DNA of 48,921 nt from Comamonadaceae bacterium (GTDB taxonomy: Bacteria > Pseudomonadota > Gammaproteobacteria > Burkholderiales > Burkholderiaceae_C), in the NCBI GenBank assembly GCA_008080595.1, contig VIKI01000083.1, positions 1-48,921 of the forward strand. The letters run 5' to 3'. The position numbers and the translations under genes were made by a program. The notes below the pieces were generated by a model that saw only the letters and a program-made list of their open reading frames with translations, did not search any database and was not told where the DNA came from. This document shows positions 34,382 through 42,654 of the stretch, piece after piece. The stretch's first letter is position 1. Every line of letters begins with the position of its first letter.

Positions 34382-35755
34382 ATGATGCTTTCCACCCGAT
34401 TGTTTGGACACGGCTACACCTTCAAAAGTGTCAAGGACGTGCTGGCCAAAGCCAACGAGGCCCGCTCTGGCGACCGGCTGGCCGGTATTGCGGCGCAGGA
34501 TGCCCGCGAACGGGTGGCGGCCAAGCAGGTGCTCTCGGAGCTGCGGCTGTCCGACCTGCGCAACAACCCGGTCGTGCCCTATGAAGAAGACTGTGTCACG
34601 CGCCTGATACAGGACAACGTGAACGAGGCGGTGTACCGGCGCATCCAGAACTGGAGCGTGGGTGAACTGCGCGAATATGTGCTGAGCGACACCGCCACGC
34701 TGGAAGAGTTGGAGGTGCTGCGCAAGGGTTTGACCTCGGAGATGACCTCGGAGATGGTGGCAGCAGTGGCCAAGATTTGCTCCAACGGTGACCTGATCTA
34801 CGGTGCCAAATTGTTGCCGGTGGTGACCAAGGCCAACACCACCCTGGGCCTGTCCGGGCGCTTCAGCAGCCGCTTGCAGCCCAATGACACGCGCGACGAC
34901 ATCCGCAGCATTTCGGCGCAGATTTATGAGGGCCTGTCTTACGGCTCGGGCGATGCGCTGATTGGGGTGAATCCGGTGACCGACAACGTCGAGTCGGTCA
35001 CGCGCATCCTGAATCAAATTTATGAAGTGATTGAGAAATACCAGATTCCGACCCAGGGTTGTGTGCTGGCGCACATCAGCACCCAGATGGAGGCGGTGCG
35101 CAAGGGGGCGCCGATTGGCTTGCTGTTCCAGAGCATTTGCGGCAGCGAAAAAGGCTTGAAAGAATTTGGCATTTCTCTGGAGATGCTTGACGAAGCCGCT
35201 GAAGTGGGGCGGCATTATTCCCGGGTGGCTGGGGGCAACTGCTTGTATTTTGAGACCGGCCAGGGCTCGGCCTTGTCGGCCAACGCCCACCATGGGGCGG
35301 ATCAGGTCACGATGGAGGCCCGCAACTACGGCCTGGCGCGGCATTACTCGCCGTTCATCGTCAACACGGTGGTCGGTTTTATTGGCCCCGAATACCTCTA
35401 CAACAGCTGCGAGATTTTGCGTGCTGGGCTGGAAGATCACTTCATGGGCAAGCTCTCGGGCATCTCGATGGGCTGTGACTGCTGCTACACCAACCACGCC
35501 GATGCGGATCAAAACTCGAACGAAAGCCTGCTGATGCTGATGGCCACGGCCGGCTGCAACTTTGTCATTGCCATGCCGATGGGTGATGACATCATGCTCA
35601 ATTACCAGACCTGCTCGTTCCACGACATTGCCACGGTGCGGCAAACGCTGGGCTTGCGCCCGGCCCCGGAGTTTGAACACTGGCTCGAAGCCCGTGGCTT
35701 GATGCGCCAGGGGAAGTTGACCCGGGCCGCCGGTGACGCATCCTTGTTTTTCTGA
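34382..35755 (+). CDS. eutB: Ethanolamine ammonia-lyase, large subunit
   Basis: A 457-residue catalytic subunit that with EutC and adenosylcobalamin converts ethanolamine to acetaldehyde and ammonia. Conserved segments: [123 protein letters not shown]. Length is 4 residues more than I recall for E. coli (453), and this is accounted for by a perfect 12-base tandem duplication that encodes TSEMTSEM after RKGL. Otherwise intact. Confidence 0.97.
   Translation: MMLSTRLFGHGYTFKSVKDVLAKANEARSGDRLAGIAAQDARERVAAKQVLSELRLSDLRNNPVVPYEEDCVTRLIQDNVNEAVYRRIQNWSVGELREYVLSDTATLEELEVLRKGLTSEMTSEMVAAVAKICSNGDLIYGAKLLPVVTKANTTLGLSGRFSSRLQPNDTRDDIRSISAQIYEGLSYGSGDALIGVNPVTDNVESVTRILNQIYEVIEKYQIPTQGCVLAHISTQMEAVRKGAPIGLLFQSICGSEKGLKEFGISLEMLDEAAEVGRHYSRVAGGNCLYFETGQGSALSANAHHGADQVTMEARNYGLARHYSPFIVNTVVGFIGPEYLYNSCEILRAGLEDHFMGKLSGISMGCDCCYTNHADADQNSNESLLMLMATAGCNFVIAMPMGDDIMLNYQTCSFHDIATVRQTLGLRPAPEFEHWLEARGLMRQGKLTRAAGDASLFF
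34732..34755 (+). repeat. 12-base perfect tandem duplication in eutB
   Basis: GACCTCGGAGAT is present twice in a row (34732-34743, 34744-34755). It keeps the frame and inserts four residues before [18 protein letters not shown], where the enteric enzyme reads RKGLTSEVVAAV. Confidence 0.85.
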
Positions 35756-35766
35756 TCGGAGCAACC

Positions 35767-36639
35767 ATGAACGAAGCCCAAATTGCCGAGATTGTTCGCG
35801 CCGTGATGCGTGAGCTGGAACAAACATCCACCACGGTGGCCCAGCCAGAAACACCTGTGCCAGGCGAGTTGCCTGATTTGGGCAGCGATGAAGCCCGTCT
35901 CTGGGTCGGGGTTGCCGAGCCCAAGAGCGCGGATGTGCTGACCGAGCTGCGGCGCAGCACCCGCGCCCGGGTCTGCGCCGGGCGCAGCGGCCCACGCCCA
36001 CGCACCCAGTCACTGCTGCGCTTTCTGGCCGATCATTCGCGTTCCAAGGAAACCGTGTTGAGTGAAATTCCGCCAGAGTGGGTGCAACGCGCTGGCTTGC
36101 TGGAAGTGCAGACGGAAATCACCGAGAAAGGCCAGTACCTGACCCGGCCTGACCTGGGCCGCACGCTCAGTGCCAAGGGGCTGGAGATTGTCAAAACCCA
36201 GTGCATCCAGGCCCCCGATGTGCAACTGCTGATCTCGGACGGCTTGTCCACCGAAGCCACCACGGCCAATTTTGATGACATCGTGCCGCCGCTGATCCGT
36301 GGGCTGGAGTCTTTGCAGCTCAAGGCCGGCACGCCTTTGTTTGTGCGCTTTGGTCGGGTCAAGGTGGAAGACCAGATTGGCGAGCTGTTGCAGGCCAAGG
36401 TGGTGATTTTGTTGATTGGTGAACGCCCCGGACTGGGGCAGTCTGAAAGCCTGTCGTGCTACATGGTCTACAAACCCACCAGCCAGACGGTGGAGGCCGA
36501 GCGCACCTGCATTTCCAACATTCACCGGGGTGGCACACCGCCGGTGGAGGCAGCTGCCGTGATTGCCGAGCTGGCCGCCCGCATGCTCAAGGAGCAGGCC
36601 AGCGGCATTGCCCTGGGCAAGAAAATGGCGGGGAGTTGA
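35767..36639 (+). CDS. eutC: Ethanolamine ammonia-lyase, small subunit
   Basis: A 290-residue small subunit. The N-terminal helix [16 protein letters not shown] matches the eut encapsulation-peptide pattern and is joined by a Pro/Thr-rich linker. The core shows [68 protein letters not shown] and [20 protein letters not shown], which form part of the cobalamin site. It lies 11 bases after eutB and 2 bases before eutL. Intact. Confidence 0.95.
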   Translation: MNEAQIAEIVRAVMRELEQTSTTVAQPETPVPGELPDLGSDEARLWVGVAEPKSADVLTELRRSTRARVCAGRSGPRPRTQSLLRFLADHSRSKETVLSEIPPEWVQRAGLLEVQTEITEKGQYLTRPDLGRTLSAKGLEIVKTQCIQAPDVQLLISDGLSTEATTANFDDIVPPLIRGLESLQLKAGTPLFVRFGRVKVEDQIGELLQAKVVILLIGERPGLGQSESLSCYMVYKPTSQTVEAERTCISNIHRGGTPPVEAAAVIAELAARMLKEQASGIALGKKMAGS

Positions 36640-36641
36640 AC

Positions 36642-37298
36642 ATGTCGACCTTCGAGAAAATCCCGGTGTCGGTCTGCGCCGTGCGCTTGATCTCATCGCT
36701 GCAAGAAGATTTCAAAAAAGAACTCCAGCTCGATGACAGCGTGTTCAGCCTGGGGCTGTTCACCGCCGACTCCGATGACGTGGCCTACATTGCCGCTGAC
36801 GAGGCCACCAAGCAGGCCAATGTGCGCGTGGTCTATGGCAACTCGTTTTATGCCGGGGCCAAACACGGGCCATCGAGTACCGCTGGTGAAGTGATTCTGA
36901 TGCTGGCCGGGCCATCCCCGGCCGAGGTGCGCTCAGGCCTGGATGCGGCGCTGGCCCATGTGCGTGACGGAGCGGCGTTCCAGTGGGCCAATGAGGCGCA
37001 CACGGTGGCCTTTTTGTCGCATGTGGTGTCGCGCTGTGGCTCCTATCTGGCCGAGGTGGCCGGGGTTAAGGAAGGCTATTCGCTGGCTTACCTGGTGGCC
37101 CCGCCGCTGGAAGCCGCCGTGGGGCTGGATGCCGCCCTCAAGGCCGCCGAGGTGCGGCTGGCGGGCTATGTGCGCCCGCCCTCTCCGACCAATTATTCCG
37201 GGGCGTATCTGCAAGGCTCACAGGCAGCCTGTCGCGCCGCCTGTGATGCGTTTGCCCGCACCGTGGCCGACATTGCGGCCCAGCCGCTGGTGTATTGA
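36642..37298 (+). CDS. eutL: BMC trimeric shell protein, EutL type
   Basis: A 218-residue tandem-BMC trimer protein from the ATG at 36642; the ORF-track start lies inside eut[24 protein letters not shown] starts the first permuted domain; [31 protein letters not shown] and [59 protein letters not shown] are hallmark segments. EutL has a gated pore thought to pass large cofactors. Confidence 0.95.
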   Translation: MSTFEKIPVSVCAVRLISSLQEDFKKELQLDDSVFSLGLFTADSDDVAYIAADEATKQANVRVVYGNSFYAGAKHGPSSTAGEVILMLAGPSPAEVRSGLDAALAHVRDGAAFQWANEAHTVAFLSHVVSRCGSYLAEVAGVKEGYSLAYLVAPPLEAAVGLDAALKAAEVRLAGYVRPPSPTNYSGAYLQGSQAACRAACDAFARTVADIAAQPLVY

Positions 37299-37310
37299 GC
37301 TGAGGTAGAA

Positions 37311-37601
37311 ATGTTGATGTCCTACGGTTTTCTGGAGGTACGGGGCCTGGTCTGTGGCATTGAGGCTGCGGATGCCATGCTCAAGTCGGCCAGTGTGCGC
37401 CTGGTCAAGCAGATCACCACCAACCCAGGGTTGATCACGCTGGTGGTGGAAGGTGACATCGGCTCCTGTCGGGCCGCCGTCGATGCCGGGCGCAGGGTGG
37501 CCGAGCGTTTGGAAGCCATGGTCAGCGAGAAGGTGATCGGCCGCCCGGAGCCTGACCTGGCGGTGTTTTTGAGCCCACCGGGCCAGAGGAAAAAACCGTG
37601 A
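37311..37601 (+). CDS. eutK: BMC shell protein, EutK-like without its C-terminal HTH
   Basis: A 96-residue single BMC domain: YGFLEVRGLVCGIEAADAMLKSASVRLVKQITTNPGLITLVVEGDIGSCRAAVDAGRRVAERL, then EKVIGRPEPDLAVFL. Sequence and place after eutL fit EutK. The enteric protein is about 166 residues because of an added winged-helix nucleic-acid-binding domain, absent here; the ORF stops with a short basic tail, RKKP. It overlaps the next gene by GTGA. It could also be called a second PduA-type hexamer. Confidence 0.85.
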   Translation: MLMSYGFLEVRGLVCGIEAADAMLKSASVRLVKQITTNPGLITLVVEGDIGSCRAAVDAGRRVAERLEAMVSEKVIGRPEPDLAVFLSPPGQRKKP

Positions 37602-38911
37602 ACGAGATTGCGAACAAGGCCCGCGCGGCGGGTGTGGTGGGTGCGGGCGGGGCGGGCTTTCCGACCCATGTCAAGCTCATGAGCGCAGCCGAGATTTATT
37701 TGGTCAACGGTGCGGAATGCGAGCCTCTGCTCAAGGTAGACCAGCAATTGGCGGTCAAGTATGCGCCGCAGTTGGTGCGTGGCTTGCAACTGGCGATGCA
37801 GGCGGTGGGTGCGCGTGAGGGCATCATTGCCTTCAAAGCCAAGTATGTGGAGGCGATTGCCGCCGTGCAGCCGCTGCTGGCATCCAACATGCGCATCCAC
37901 ATCCTCAAAGACATTTATCCGGCGGGGGATGAGGTGATCACCATCTGGCTGGCGACCGGTCGGCGCGTGCCCCCTGCGGCACTGCCCAAGGATGTGGGTG
38001 TGGCGGTCAACAACGTGCTGACGCTGATCAACCTGGCGCGTGCGGTGGACGATAACGCACCGGTGGTCGACCGCACGCTGACCATCTCGGGCGCGGTGTC
38101 TGACCCGATCACGGTGACGGTGCCGATTGGTACATCGTTGCGCGAGGTGATGGCCAGGGCCGGCAGCATCACGGTGGCCAAACCTTATTTCATCAACGGT
38201 GGCCCGATGATGGGCAAGCTGCTGGACTCGATTGATCAACCCGTCACCAAAACCACTGGGGGCATCATCGTGTTGCCCGAAGACCATGTGGTGGTTCGCC
38301 GCCATCGGCAACCGATGCAGGATGTGCTGGCCATTGCCCGTGCGGTGTGTGAACAATGCAACCTGTGCACCGAGTTATGCCCGCGCCATTTGATCGGCCA
38401 TGAGCTGCATCCCGCGCTGATTGTTCGATCAGCCAATTACCGTGACATGGGCAAGCCCTCGGTGCTGTTATCGGCACTGACCTGCTCCGAGTGTGCGATT
38501 TGCGAGCAATGGGCTTGTCCGGTGAATATTTCGCCGATGCGCATCAATGTGGCGCTGAAAGCCCAATTTCGTGCCGAGGGGGCACGTTATGTGGGCGATT
38601 TGCGACCGCTGGACCCGATGGCCGAGCATCGCCTGGTGCCCACCTCCCGACTGGTCACGCGGCTGGGCATTGCGGCCTACAACAAAAAAGCGCCGCTGGA
38701 CGAGTCAAGCTACAGCCCGGCCAAGGTCGTGCTGAACCTGCGCCAGCATGTGGGGGTAGCTGCCGTGCCGGTGGTGCAGGTCGGTGACCCGGTGCAGCGC
38801 GGCCAGTTGCTGGCTGACATTCCTGCGGATGCCTTGGGCGCACGCCTTCACGCCAGCATCAGCGGCCGCGTGGCCGAGGTGACTGCGCAATCGATCACTC
38901 TTACTGCCTGA
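37598..38911 (+). CDS. pduS: PduS-like Fe-S flavoprotein (cobalamin reductase)
   Basis: A 437-residue RnfC/PduS-family protein starting with GTG. The nucleotide-binding N-terminus has AAGVVGAGGAGFPTHVKL and IYLVNGAECEPLLKVDQ. Two four-Cys clusters follow, CEQCNLCTELCP near residue 250 and CSECAICEQWACP near residue 295, for two [4Fe-4S] centres. A barrel-sandwich domain (VQVGDPVQRGQLLADIP) ends it. PduS reduces cobalamin to feed adenosylcobalamin repair in propanediol compartments. Such a gene is not part of the enteric eut operon. The neighbouring pduT-like gene supports a shell electron conduit. Confidence 0.9.
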   Translation: MNEIANKARAAGVVGAGGAGFPTHVKLMSAAEIYLVNGAECEPLLKVDQQLAVKYAPQLVRGLQLAMQAVGAREGIIAFKAKYVEAIAAVQPLLASNMRIHILKDIYPAGDEVITIWLATGRRVPPAALPKDVGVAVNNVLTLINLARAVDDNAPVVDRTLTISGAVSDPITVTVPIGTSLREVMARAGSITVAKPYFINGGPMMGKLLDSIDQPVTKTTGGIIVLPEDHVVVRRHRQPMQDVLAIARAVCEQCNLCTELCPRHLIGHELHPALIVRSANYRDMGKPSVLLSALTCSECAICEQWACPVNISPMRINVALKAQFRAEGARYVGDLRPLDPMAEHRLVPTSRLVTRLGIAAYNKKAPLDESSYSPAKVVLNLRQHVGVAAVPVVQVGDPVQRGQLLADIPADALGARLHASISGRVAEVTAQSITLTA

Positions 38912-38920
38912 AAGAAACCT

Positions 38921-39472
38921 ATGAGCCATCATGCCATCGGATTGGTTGAATTCACCAGCATCGCCCAAGGCATTGGCGCAGCCGATGCCATGGCGAAAAC
39001 CGCCAACGTTGAAATCCTGATTGCCAAGAGCATCTGCCCAGGCAAATACATCGTCATGGTGGGGGGCGATGTGGCTGCGGTGAATCAGTCGGTGGGCGCA
39101 GGCACAGAGCTGTGCCCGGATGTGGTGGTGGACAGCTTTGTCATTCCCAACATTCACCCCTCGGTGTTGCCGGCCATCAGTGGCGGCACCCACATCGAGA
39201 ACGTGCGGGCCATCAGCGTCATCGAAACCTATTCGGTGGCCGCCACCATTGAGGCCACGGATGCCGCAGTGAAGGCGGCATCGGTCGAGCCGATTCGCAT
39301 GCACCTGGCCTTTGGCATTGGGGGCAAGAGTTATGTGGTGCTGACAGGTGAGGTGGCCGATGTGAATGCCGCCACCGATGCCGGTGCGGCGATTGCCAGC
39401 GACAAAGGATTTCTGGTTTCCAAGGTGGTGATTCCTCGCCCCAGCAGGCAGCTCATCGACCAACTGCTTTGA
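38921..39472 (+). CDS. pduT: PduT-like tandem-BMC shell protein with Fe-S Cys
   Basis: A 183-residue protein with two BMC domains: HAIGLVEFTSIAQGIGAADAMAKTANVEILIAKSICPGKYIVMVGGDVAAV and RAISVIETYSVAATIEATDAAVKAASVEPIRMHLAFGIGGKSYVVLTGEVADV. The Cys at residue 39 in KSICPGK matches the PduT Cys (three per trimer) that holds a [4Fe-4S] cluster in the central pore. Placed after pduS, it probably passes electrons across the shell. Length matches PduT (about 184). Confidence 0.92.
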   Translation: MSHHAIGLVEFTSIAQGIGAADAMAKTANVEILIAKSICPGKYIVMVGGDVAAVNQSVGAGTELCPDVVVDSFVIPNIHPSVLPAISGGTHIENVRAISVIETYSVAATIEATDAAVKAASVEPIRMHLAFGIGGKSYVVLTGEVADVNAATDAGAAIASDKGFLVSKVVIPRPSRQLIDQLL

Positions 39473-39476
39473 AGCG

Positions 39477-39499
39477 GCACAAATAGGCATCGTTTGTGC
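39477..39499 (+). terminator. Stem-loop between pduT and the permease gene
   Basis: GCACAAA (39477-39483), a 9-base loop, TTTGTGC (39493-39499), then TTCTTTG. It lies just after the pduT stop, ahead of a 96-base gap to the permease. It is a plausible weak terminator or attenuator that separates shell from transport genes. Confidence 0.45.
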
Positions 39500-39595
39500 T
39501 TCTTTGATCGCGTGCTGGTGCAACCCACTGGCGCACTCCCAACCCGCTGGGCAAAACCTGGCGGATCACTCACTTAGTCAAAAGGAATTTTGAAT

Positions 39596-40951
39596 ATGAA
39601 TCCACAACAAAACCCCGGTTTGAGCAAGTCGCTGGGAACACTTGAGCTCTGGGGCATTGCCGTTGGTCTCGTCATCTCAGGCGAATATTTTGGATGGAGT
39701 TACGGATGGGCCTCGGCCGGCACCATGGGTTTTCTGGTCACCACCGCGTTTGTGGCCTTGATGTACACCACGTTTATTTTCAGTTTTACCGAGTTGACGA
39801 CCTCCATCCCGCATGCGGGCGGGCCGTTTGAATACAGCCGCCGCGCCTTTGGTCCTACCGGGGGCTACATTGCGGGTTTTGCCACCCTGGTTGAATTCGT
39901 CTTTGCGCCGCCTGCCATTGCGCTGGCGATTGGGGCCTATGTCAACGTCCAGTTCCCGGCACTTGACCCGAAACTGGTGGCGGTGGGGGCTTATGTGATT
40001 TTCATGGCGCTCAACATCATGGGCGTGCACATTGCGGCCATGTTTGAGCTGGGGGTCACACTGCTGGCGATTTTTGAATTGCTGGTGTTCATGGGTGTGG
40101 TAGCCCCAGGCTTCTCGATCACCAACTTTGTCAAAGGCGGCTGGGCTGGGCAAGACGGCTTCAGCATGGGGGCGGTGTCGGGCATTTTTGCGGCGATTCC
40201 CTTTGCGATCTGGTTCTTTCTGGCGATTGAAGGGGTGGCCATGGCCGCTGAAGAAGCCAAGACCCCGAAACGCTCGATCCCGATTGCCTACATTGGCGGC
40301 ATTCTGACCCTGGTGGTGCTTGCCACGGGGGTCATGGTGTTTGCCGGTGGTGCGGGCGACTGGACCAAATTGTCCAACATCAATGACCCTCTGCCACAGG
40401 CCATGAAACTCATTGTGGGTGAAAACAGTGGCTGGTTACACATGCTGGTGTGGTTGGGCCTGTTTGGGCTGATTGCCTCTTTCCACGGCATCATTCTGGG
40501 CTATTCACGCCAGATTTTTGCCTTGTCACGGGCTGGCTTTTTGCCGCAAGCGCTGATGCGGGTTCACCCAACCCGTCACACGCCTTACGTGGCCATTTTG
40601 GCCGGTGGTGTGGTGGGTATTGCCGCCATCTTCAGTGACTCTTTGATTACTCTGGGCGGCCAGTCCCTGACGGCCAATATCGTGACCATGTCGGTGTTTG
40701 GTGCGATTGTGATGTACATCATGAGCATGGCCAGCTTGTTCAAACTGCGTGCTGCTGAGCCCAAACTGGAGCGCTCATTCCGCGCCCCGATGTACCCCTG
40801 GTTCCCGGCGATTGCCTTGGCCGGTGCGGTGGTGTGCCTGGGGACTATGGTCTACTACAACACCTTGGTGGCTGGTTTGTTTGTCGGATTCATGGCCGTT
40901 GGGTATGCGTACTTTTTGACCACCCATACCCGCCAAATTTGCGGTGTTTGA
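39596..40951 (+). CDS. eat: Ethanolamine permease, APC family (3' end disturbed)
   Basis: About 451 residues from the ATG at 39596 (AAAGGA upstream). Some 12 hydrophobic helices and the ethanolamine permease signature: GTLELWGIAVGLVISGEYFGWSYGWASAGTMGFL, TELTTSIPHAGGPFEYSRRAFGPTGGYIAG, FAIWFFLAIEGVAMAAEEAKTPKRSIP, FGLIASFHGIILGYSRQIFALSRAGFLP. It imports ethanolamine and replaces the EutH carrier. The last residues, RQICGV, are read out of frame from what is really the start of acetate kinase (KFAVFDF), so the natural C-terminus is probably lost in a deletion that also took the ackA start. Confidence 0.9.
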   Translation: MNPQQNPGLSKSLGTLELWGIAVGLVISGEYFGWSYGWASAGTMGFLVTTAFVALMYTTFIFSFTELTTSIPHAGGPFEYSRRAFGPTGGYIAGFATLVEFVFAPPAIALAIGAYVNVQFPALDPKLVAVGAYVIFMALNIMGVHIAAMFELGVTLLAIFELLVFMGVVAPGFSITNFVKGGWAGQDGFSMGAVSGIFAAIPFAIWFFLAIEGVAMAAEEAKTPKRSIPIAYIGGILTLVVLATGVMVFAGGAGDWTKLSNINDPLPQAMKLIVGENSGWLHMLVWLGLFGLIASFHGIILGYSRQIFALSRAGFLPQALMRVHPTRHTPYVAILAGGVVGIAAIFSDSLITLGGQSLTANIVTMSVFGAIVMYIMSMASLFKLRAAEPKLERSFRAPMYPWFPAIALAGAVVCLGTMVYYNTLVAGLFVGFMAVGYAYFLTTHTRQICGV

Positions 40952-42101
40952 CTTTGCCAAATCACAAGCGCCGGTGTACAACGGCCTGATCGAGAAAATT
41001 GGCACACCCTCCAAGGTCAGCATTTCATTCAATGACCGCACACAACGGCAGCATTTCGAGATTGCGCCCTGTGCCCATCGGCAAGCCATTGAGTGGCTGA
41101 TTGCCAAATTTGGTGAGCTGGGTATTACCGCCACTCTGGATGGGGTGGGTCATCGGTTTGTGCATGGTGGCGAGCGCTTCAAGACCAGCACGCTGATCAC
41201 GCCTGAGCTGATGACCGCACTCAAAGCGTGTCTGGATCTGGCCCCACTGCACAACCCGGCCAATTACGAAGGGGTTGAGCTGATGCAAAAAGCGTTACCG
41301 CAGTTGCCCCAGTGTGTGGTGTTTGACACCGCCTTTCACGCCACCCTGCCAGACTATGCCTACCGCTATGCCTTGCCCGAGAAATACTATCTGGAGCACC
41401 AGATTCGGCGCTATGGCTTTCACGGCACCTCGCACAGCTTTATCGCCCAGAAAGCCGGGCAGGTCTTGGCGCAACAGAGTTTGCCGTCCAGCGGGTTGAT
41501 CAGCTTGCACTTGGGCAATGGTTGCTCAAGCTGTGCCATTTGGGATGGGAAAAGTGTCGATACCAGCATGGGGTTCACCCCGCTTGAGGGGCTGGTCATG
41601 GGCACCCGATCTGGAGACATTGATCCAGGGGTGTGCATTTATCTGGCGGAAAAATGCCAGATGACAGCGCAGGAAATGTCTGATCTGTTGAACAAAAAAA
41701 GTGGCTTGCTCGGTGTTTCCGGGGTCTCCAACGACCTGCGGACGCTGCTTGAGAAAGAACAAGAGGGGCATCGCCCCAGCCTGCTGGCGCTGAATATGTT
41801 CGCCTACAAAGTGGCGCAAAGCGTCGGGAAAATGATGGTCGCCCTGGCGCGACTCGACGCGATTATTTTCACCGGCGGCATTGGCGAAAACTCGGCGCTG
41901 ATGCGTGCGCGGATCGTGCACCATCTTCAGTGCTTTGGTCTGACGCTGGATGATGCGGCCAACGCAAGCCATGGCAAAACGGCAGACGGTTTGATTCAAG
42001 GCCCCAACTCACGGGCGAAAATTTTGGTGATCCCGACGCAAGAAGAATGGCTGATTGCGCAGGAAACGGCCAAGCTCATTGGTGTGGCCCAACCGGCTTG
42101 A
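40944..42101 (+). CDS. ackA: Acetate kinase, N-terminus missing
   Basis: 385 residues from GTG 40944; acetate kinases are about 400. The enzyme makes ATP and acetate from acetyl phosphate. Present: GHRFVHGG, FDTAFHATLP, RRYGFHGTSHSF, LGNGCS, GTRSGDIDPG, FTGGIGENS, PTQEEWLIAQE, so most active-site residues are kept. The usual opening (VLVINCGSSSLKF) is not: just before the GTG the frame reads KFAVFD and then runs into permease coding sequence with an in-frame TGA at 40917. The Asn/Ser phosphate loop is therefore absent. Activity is doubtful as written. EutD is its expected partner. Confidence 0.9.
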   Translation: MFDFAKSQAPVYNGLIEKIGTPSKVSISFNDRTQRQHFEIAPCAHRQAIEWLIAKFGELGITATLDGVGHRFVHGGERFKTSTLITPELMTALKACLDLAPLHNPANYEGVELMQKALPQLPQCVVFDTAFHATLPDYAYRYALPEKYYLEHQIRRYGFHGTSHSFIAQKAGQVLAQQSLPSSGLISLHLGNGCSSCAIWDGKSVDTSMGFTPLEGLVMGTRSGDIDPGVCIYLAEKCQMTAQEMSDLLNKKSGLLGVSGVSNDLRTLLEKEQEGHRPSLLALNMFAYKVAQSVGKMMVALARLDAIIFTGGIGENSALMRARIVHHLQCFGLTLDDAANASHGKTADGLIQGPNSRAKILVIPTQEEWLIAQETAKLIGVAQPA

Positions 42102-42102
42102 A

Positions 42103-42129
42103 TGTTGAGTTGGTAGTTGAACTCACAAC
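42103..42129 (+). terminator. Stem-loop after ackA
   Basis: GTTGAGTT pairs with AACTCACAAC around GGTAGTTG, directly after the ackA stop. TGTTGAGTTGGTAGTTG (42103-42119) is identical, inverted, to 22261-22277 in the hairpin after the AIM24-family gene. No strong T-run. Confidence 0.45.
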
Positions 42130-42135
42130 GCACAA

Positions 42136-42222
42136 CTATTCCGGCTCGTCCGGCGTAGGTTTTGACACGGTGAGGTCACTGGTGGTCAGTTTGCGCACAG
42201 CCTCTAAAGTGGCTTGACTCAT
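42136..42222 (-). CDS. Tiny ORF coupled to the DUF1778 antitoxin
   Basis: 28 residues (MSQATLEAVRKLTTSDLTVS and a Pro/Glu-rich end). Its ATG overlaps the antitoxin stop by ATGA, exactly where a GNAT toxin gene would start. The sequence does not look like a GNAT N-terminus. It may be the scar of a deleted toxin gene or chance. Confidence 0.25.
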   Translation of the reverse strand: MSQATLEAVRKLTTSDLTVSKPTPDEPE

Positions 42223-42497
42223 CCAAGCAAGCCGGGCGCGTTGAGCAATTTGGCCAGTTGGGGTTTGGCTCGCACCGGTCGGTCTAGCGCCTGCTGAAAC
42301 TCATCCCTCTGCGCCGGTGACAACTCAAACCGCAGACGATCCGCCAGCGTCTGGTTGGCAGCGTTGATGCCAGCCTCAAGCAAAAATTCGCTGACATTTT
42401 TTTGCACCACTCTCTCCGCAGCCTGCAACAACTGCTTGACGGGTGCGCTGGCGCACACATCAATGCGCTCGGACTTGGTCTGAAGGGCTGCGGTCAT
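42219..42497 (-). CDS. DUF1778/TacA-type antitoxin, orphan
   Basis: About 92 residues from the ATG at 42497 (MTAALQTKSERIDV); the ORF track starts 21 codons earlier. KSERIDVCASAPVKQLLQAAERVVQKNVSEFLLEAGINAANQTLADRLRFELSPAQRDEFQQALDRP is the DUF1778 pattern: a ribbon-helix-helix DNA-binding N-terminus plus a toxin-neutralising tail. The usual partner, an overlapping GNAT acetyltransferase toxin, is not there. Confidence 0.78.
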   Translation of the reverse strand: MTAALQTKSERIDVCASAPVKQLLQAAERVVQKNVSEFLLEAGINAANQTLADRLRFELSPAQRDEFQQALDRPVRAKPQLAKLLNAPGLLG

Positions 42498-42636
42498 GGG
42501 AATTCTTTGAATGAAGTGGCATCGTATCGTTCGGATGATGCCCTGACAACACCGATTCACTTATTCCGATGGTGGCTTGGTTTTGAGTACGCCATGGCAT
42601 TGATTTGGCTCAAGAAAAATAGCGCATTCGCACAAA

Positions 42637-42654
42637 ATCCCCCAAATGGGGGAT
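42637..42654. promoter_or_regulatory. Perfect palindrome upstream of the lipoprotein gene
   Basis: ATCCCCC-AAAT-GGGGGAT, a perfect inverted repeat in an AT-rich 290-base gap between the divergent antitoxin and lipoprotein genes. C5-N4-G5 symmetry suits a dimeric regulator. It could equally be an RNA hairpin, though no T-run follows. I see no other feature in this gap. Confidence 0.4.

Noticed and set aside
33746-36013. 755-residue minus-strand ORF across eutA, eutB and eutC
   Set aside because: It is the antisense shadow of conserved eut genes; its composition (His/Arg/Gln/Gly-rich) is typical of a GC-rich antisense frame and it matches no family.
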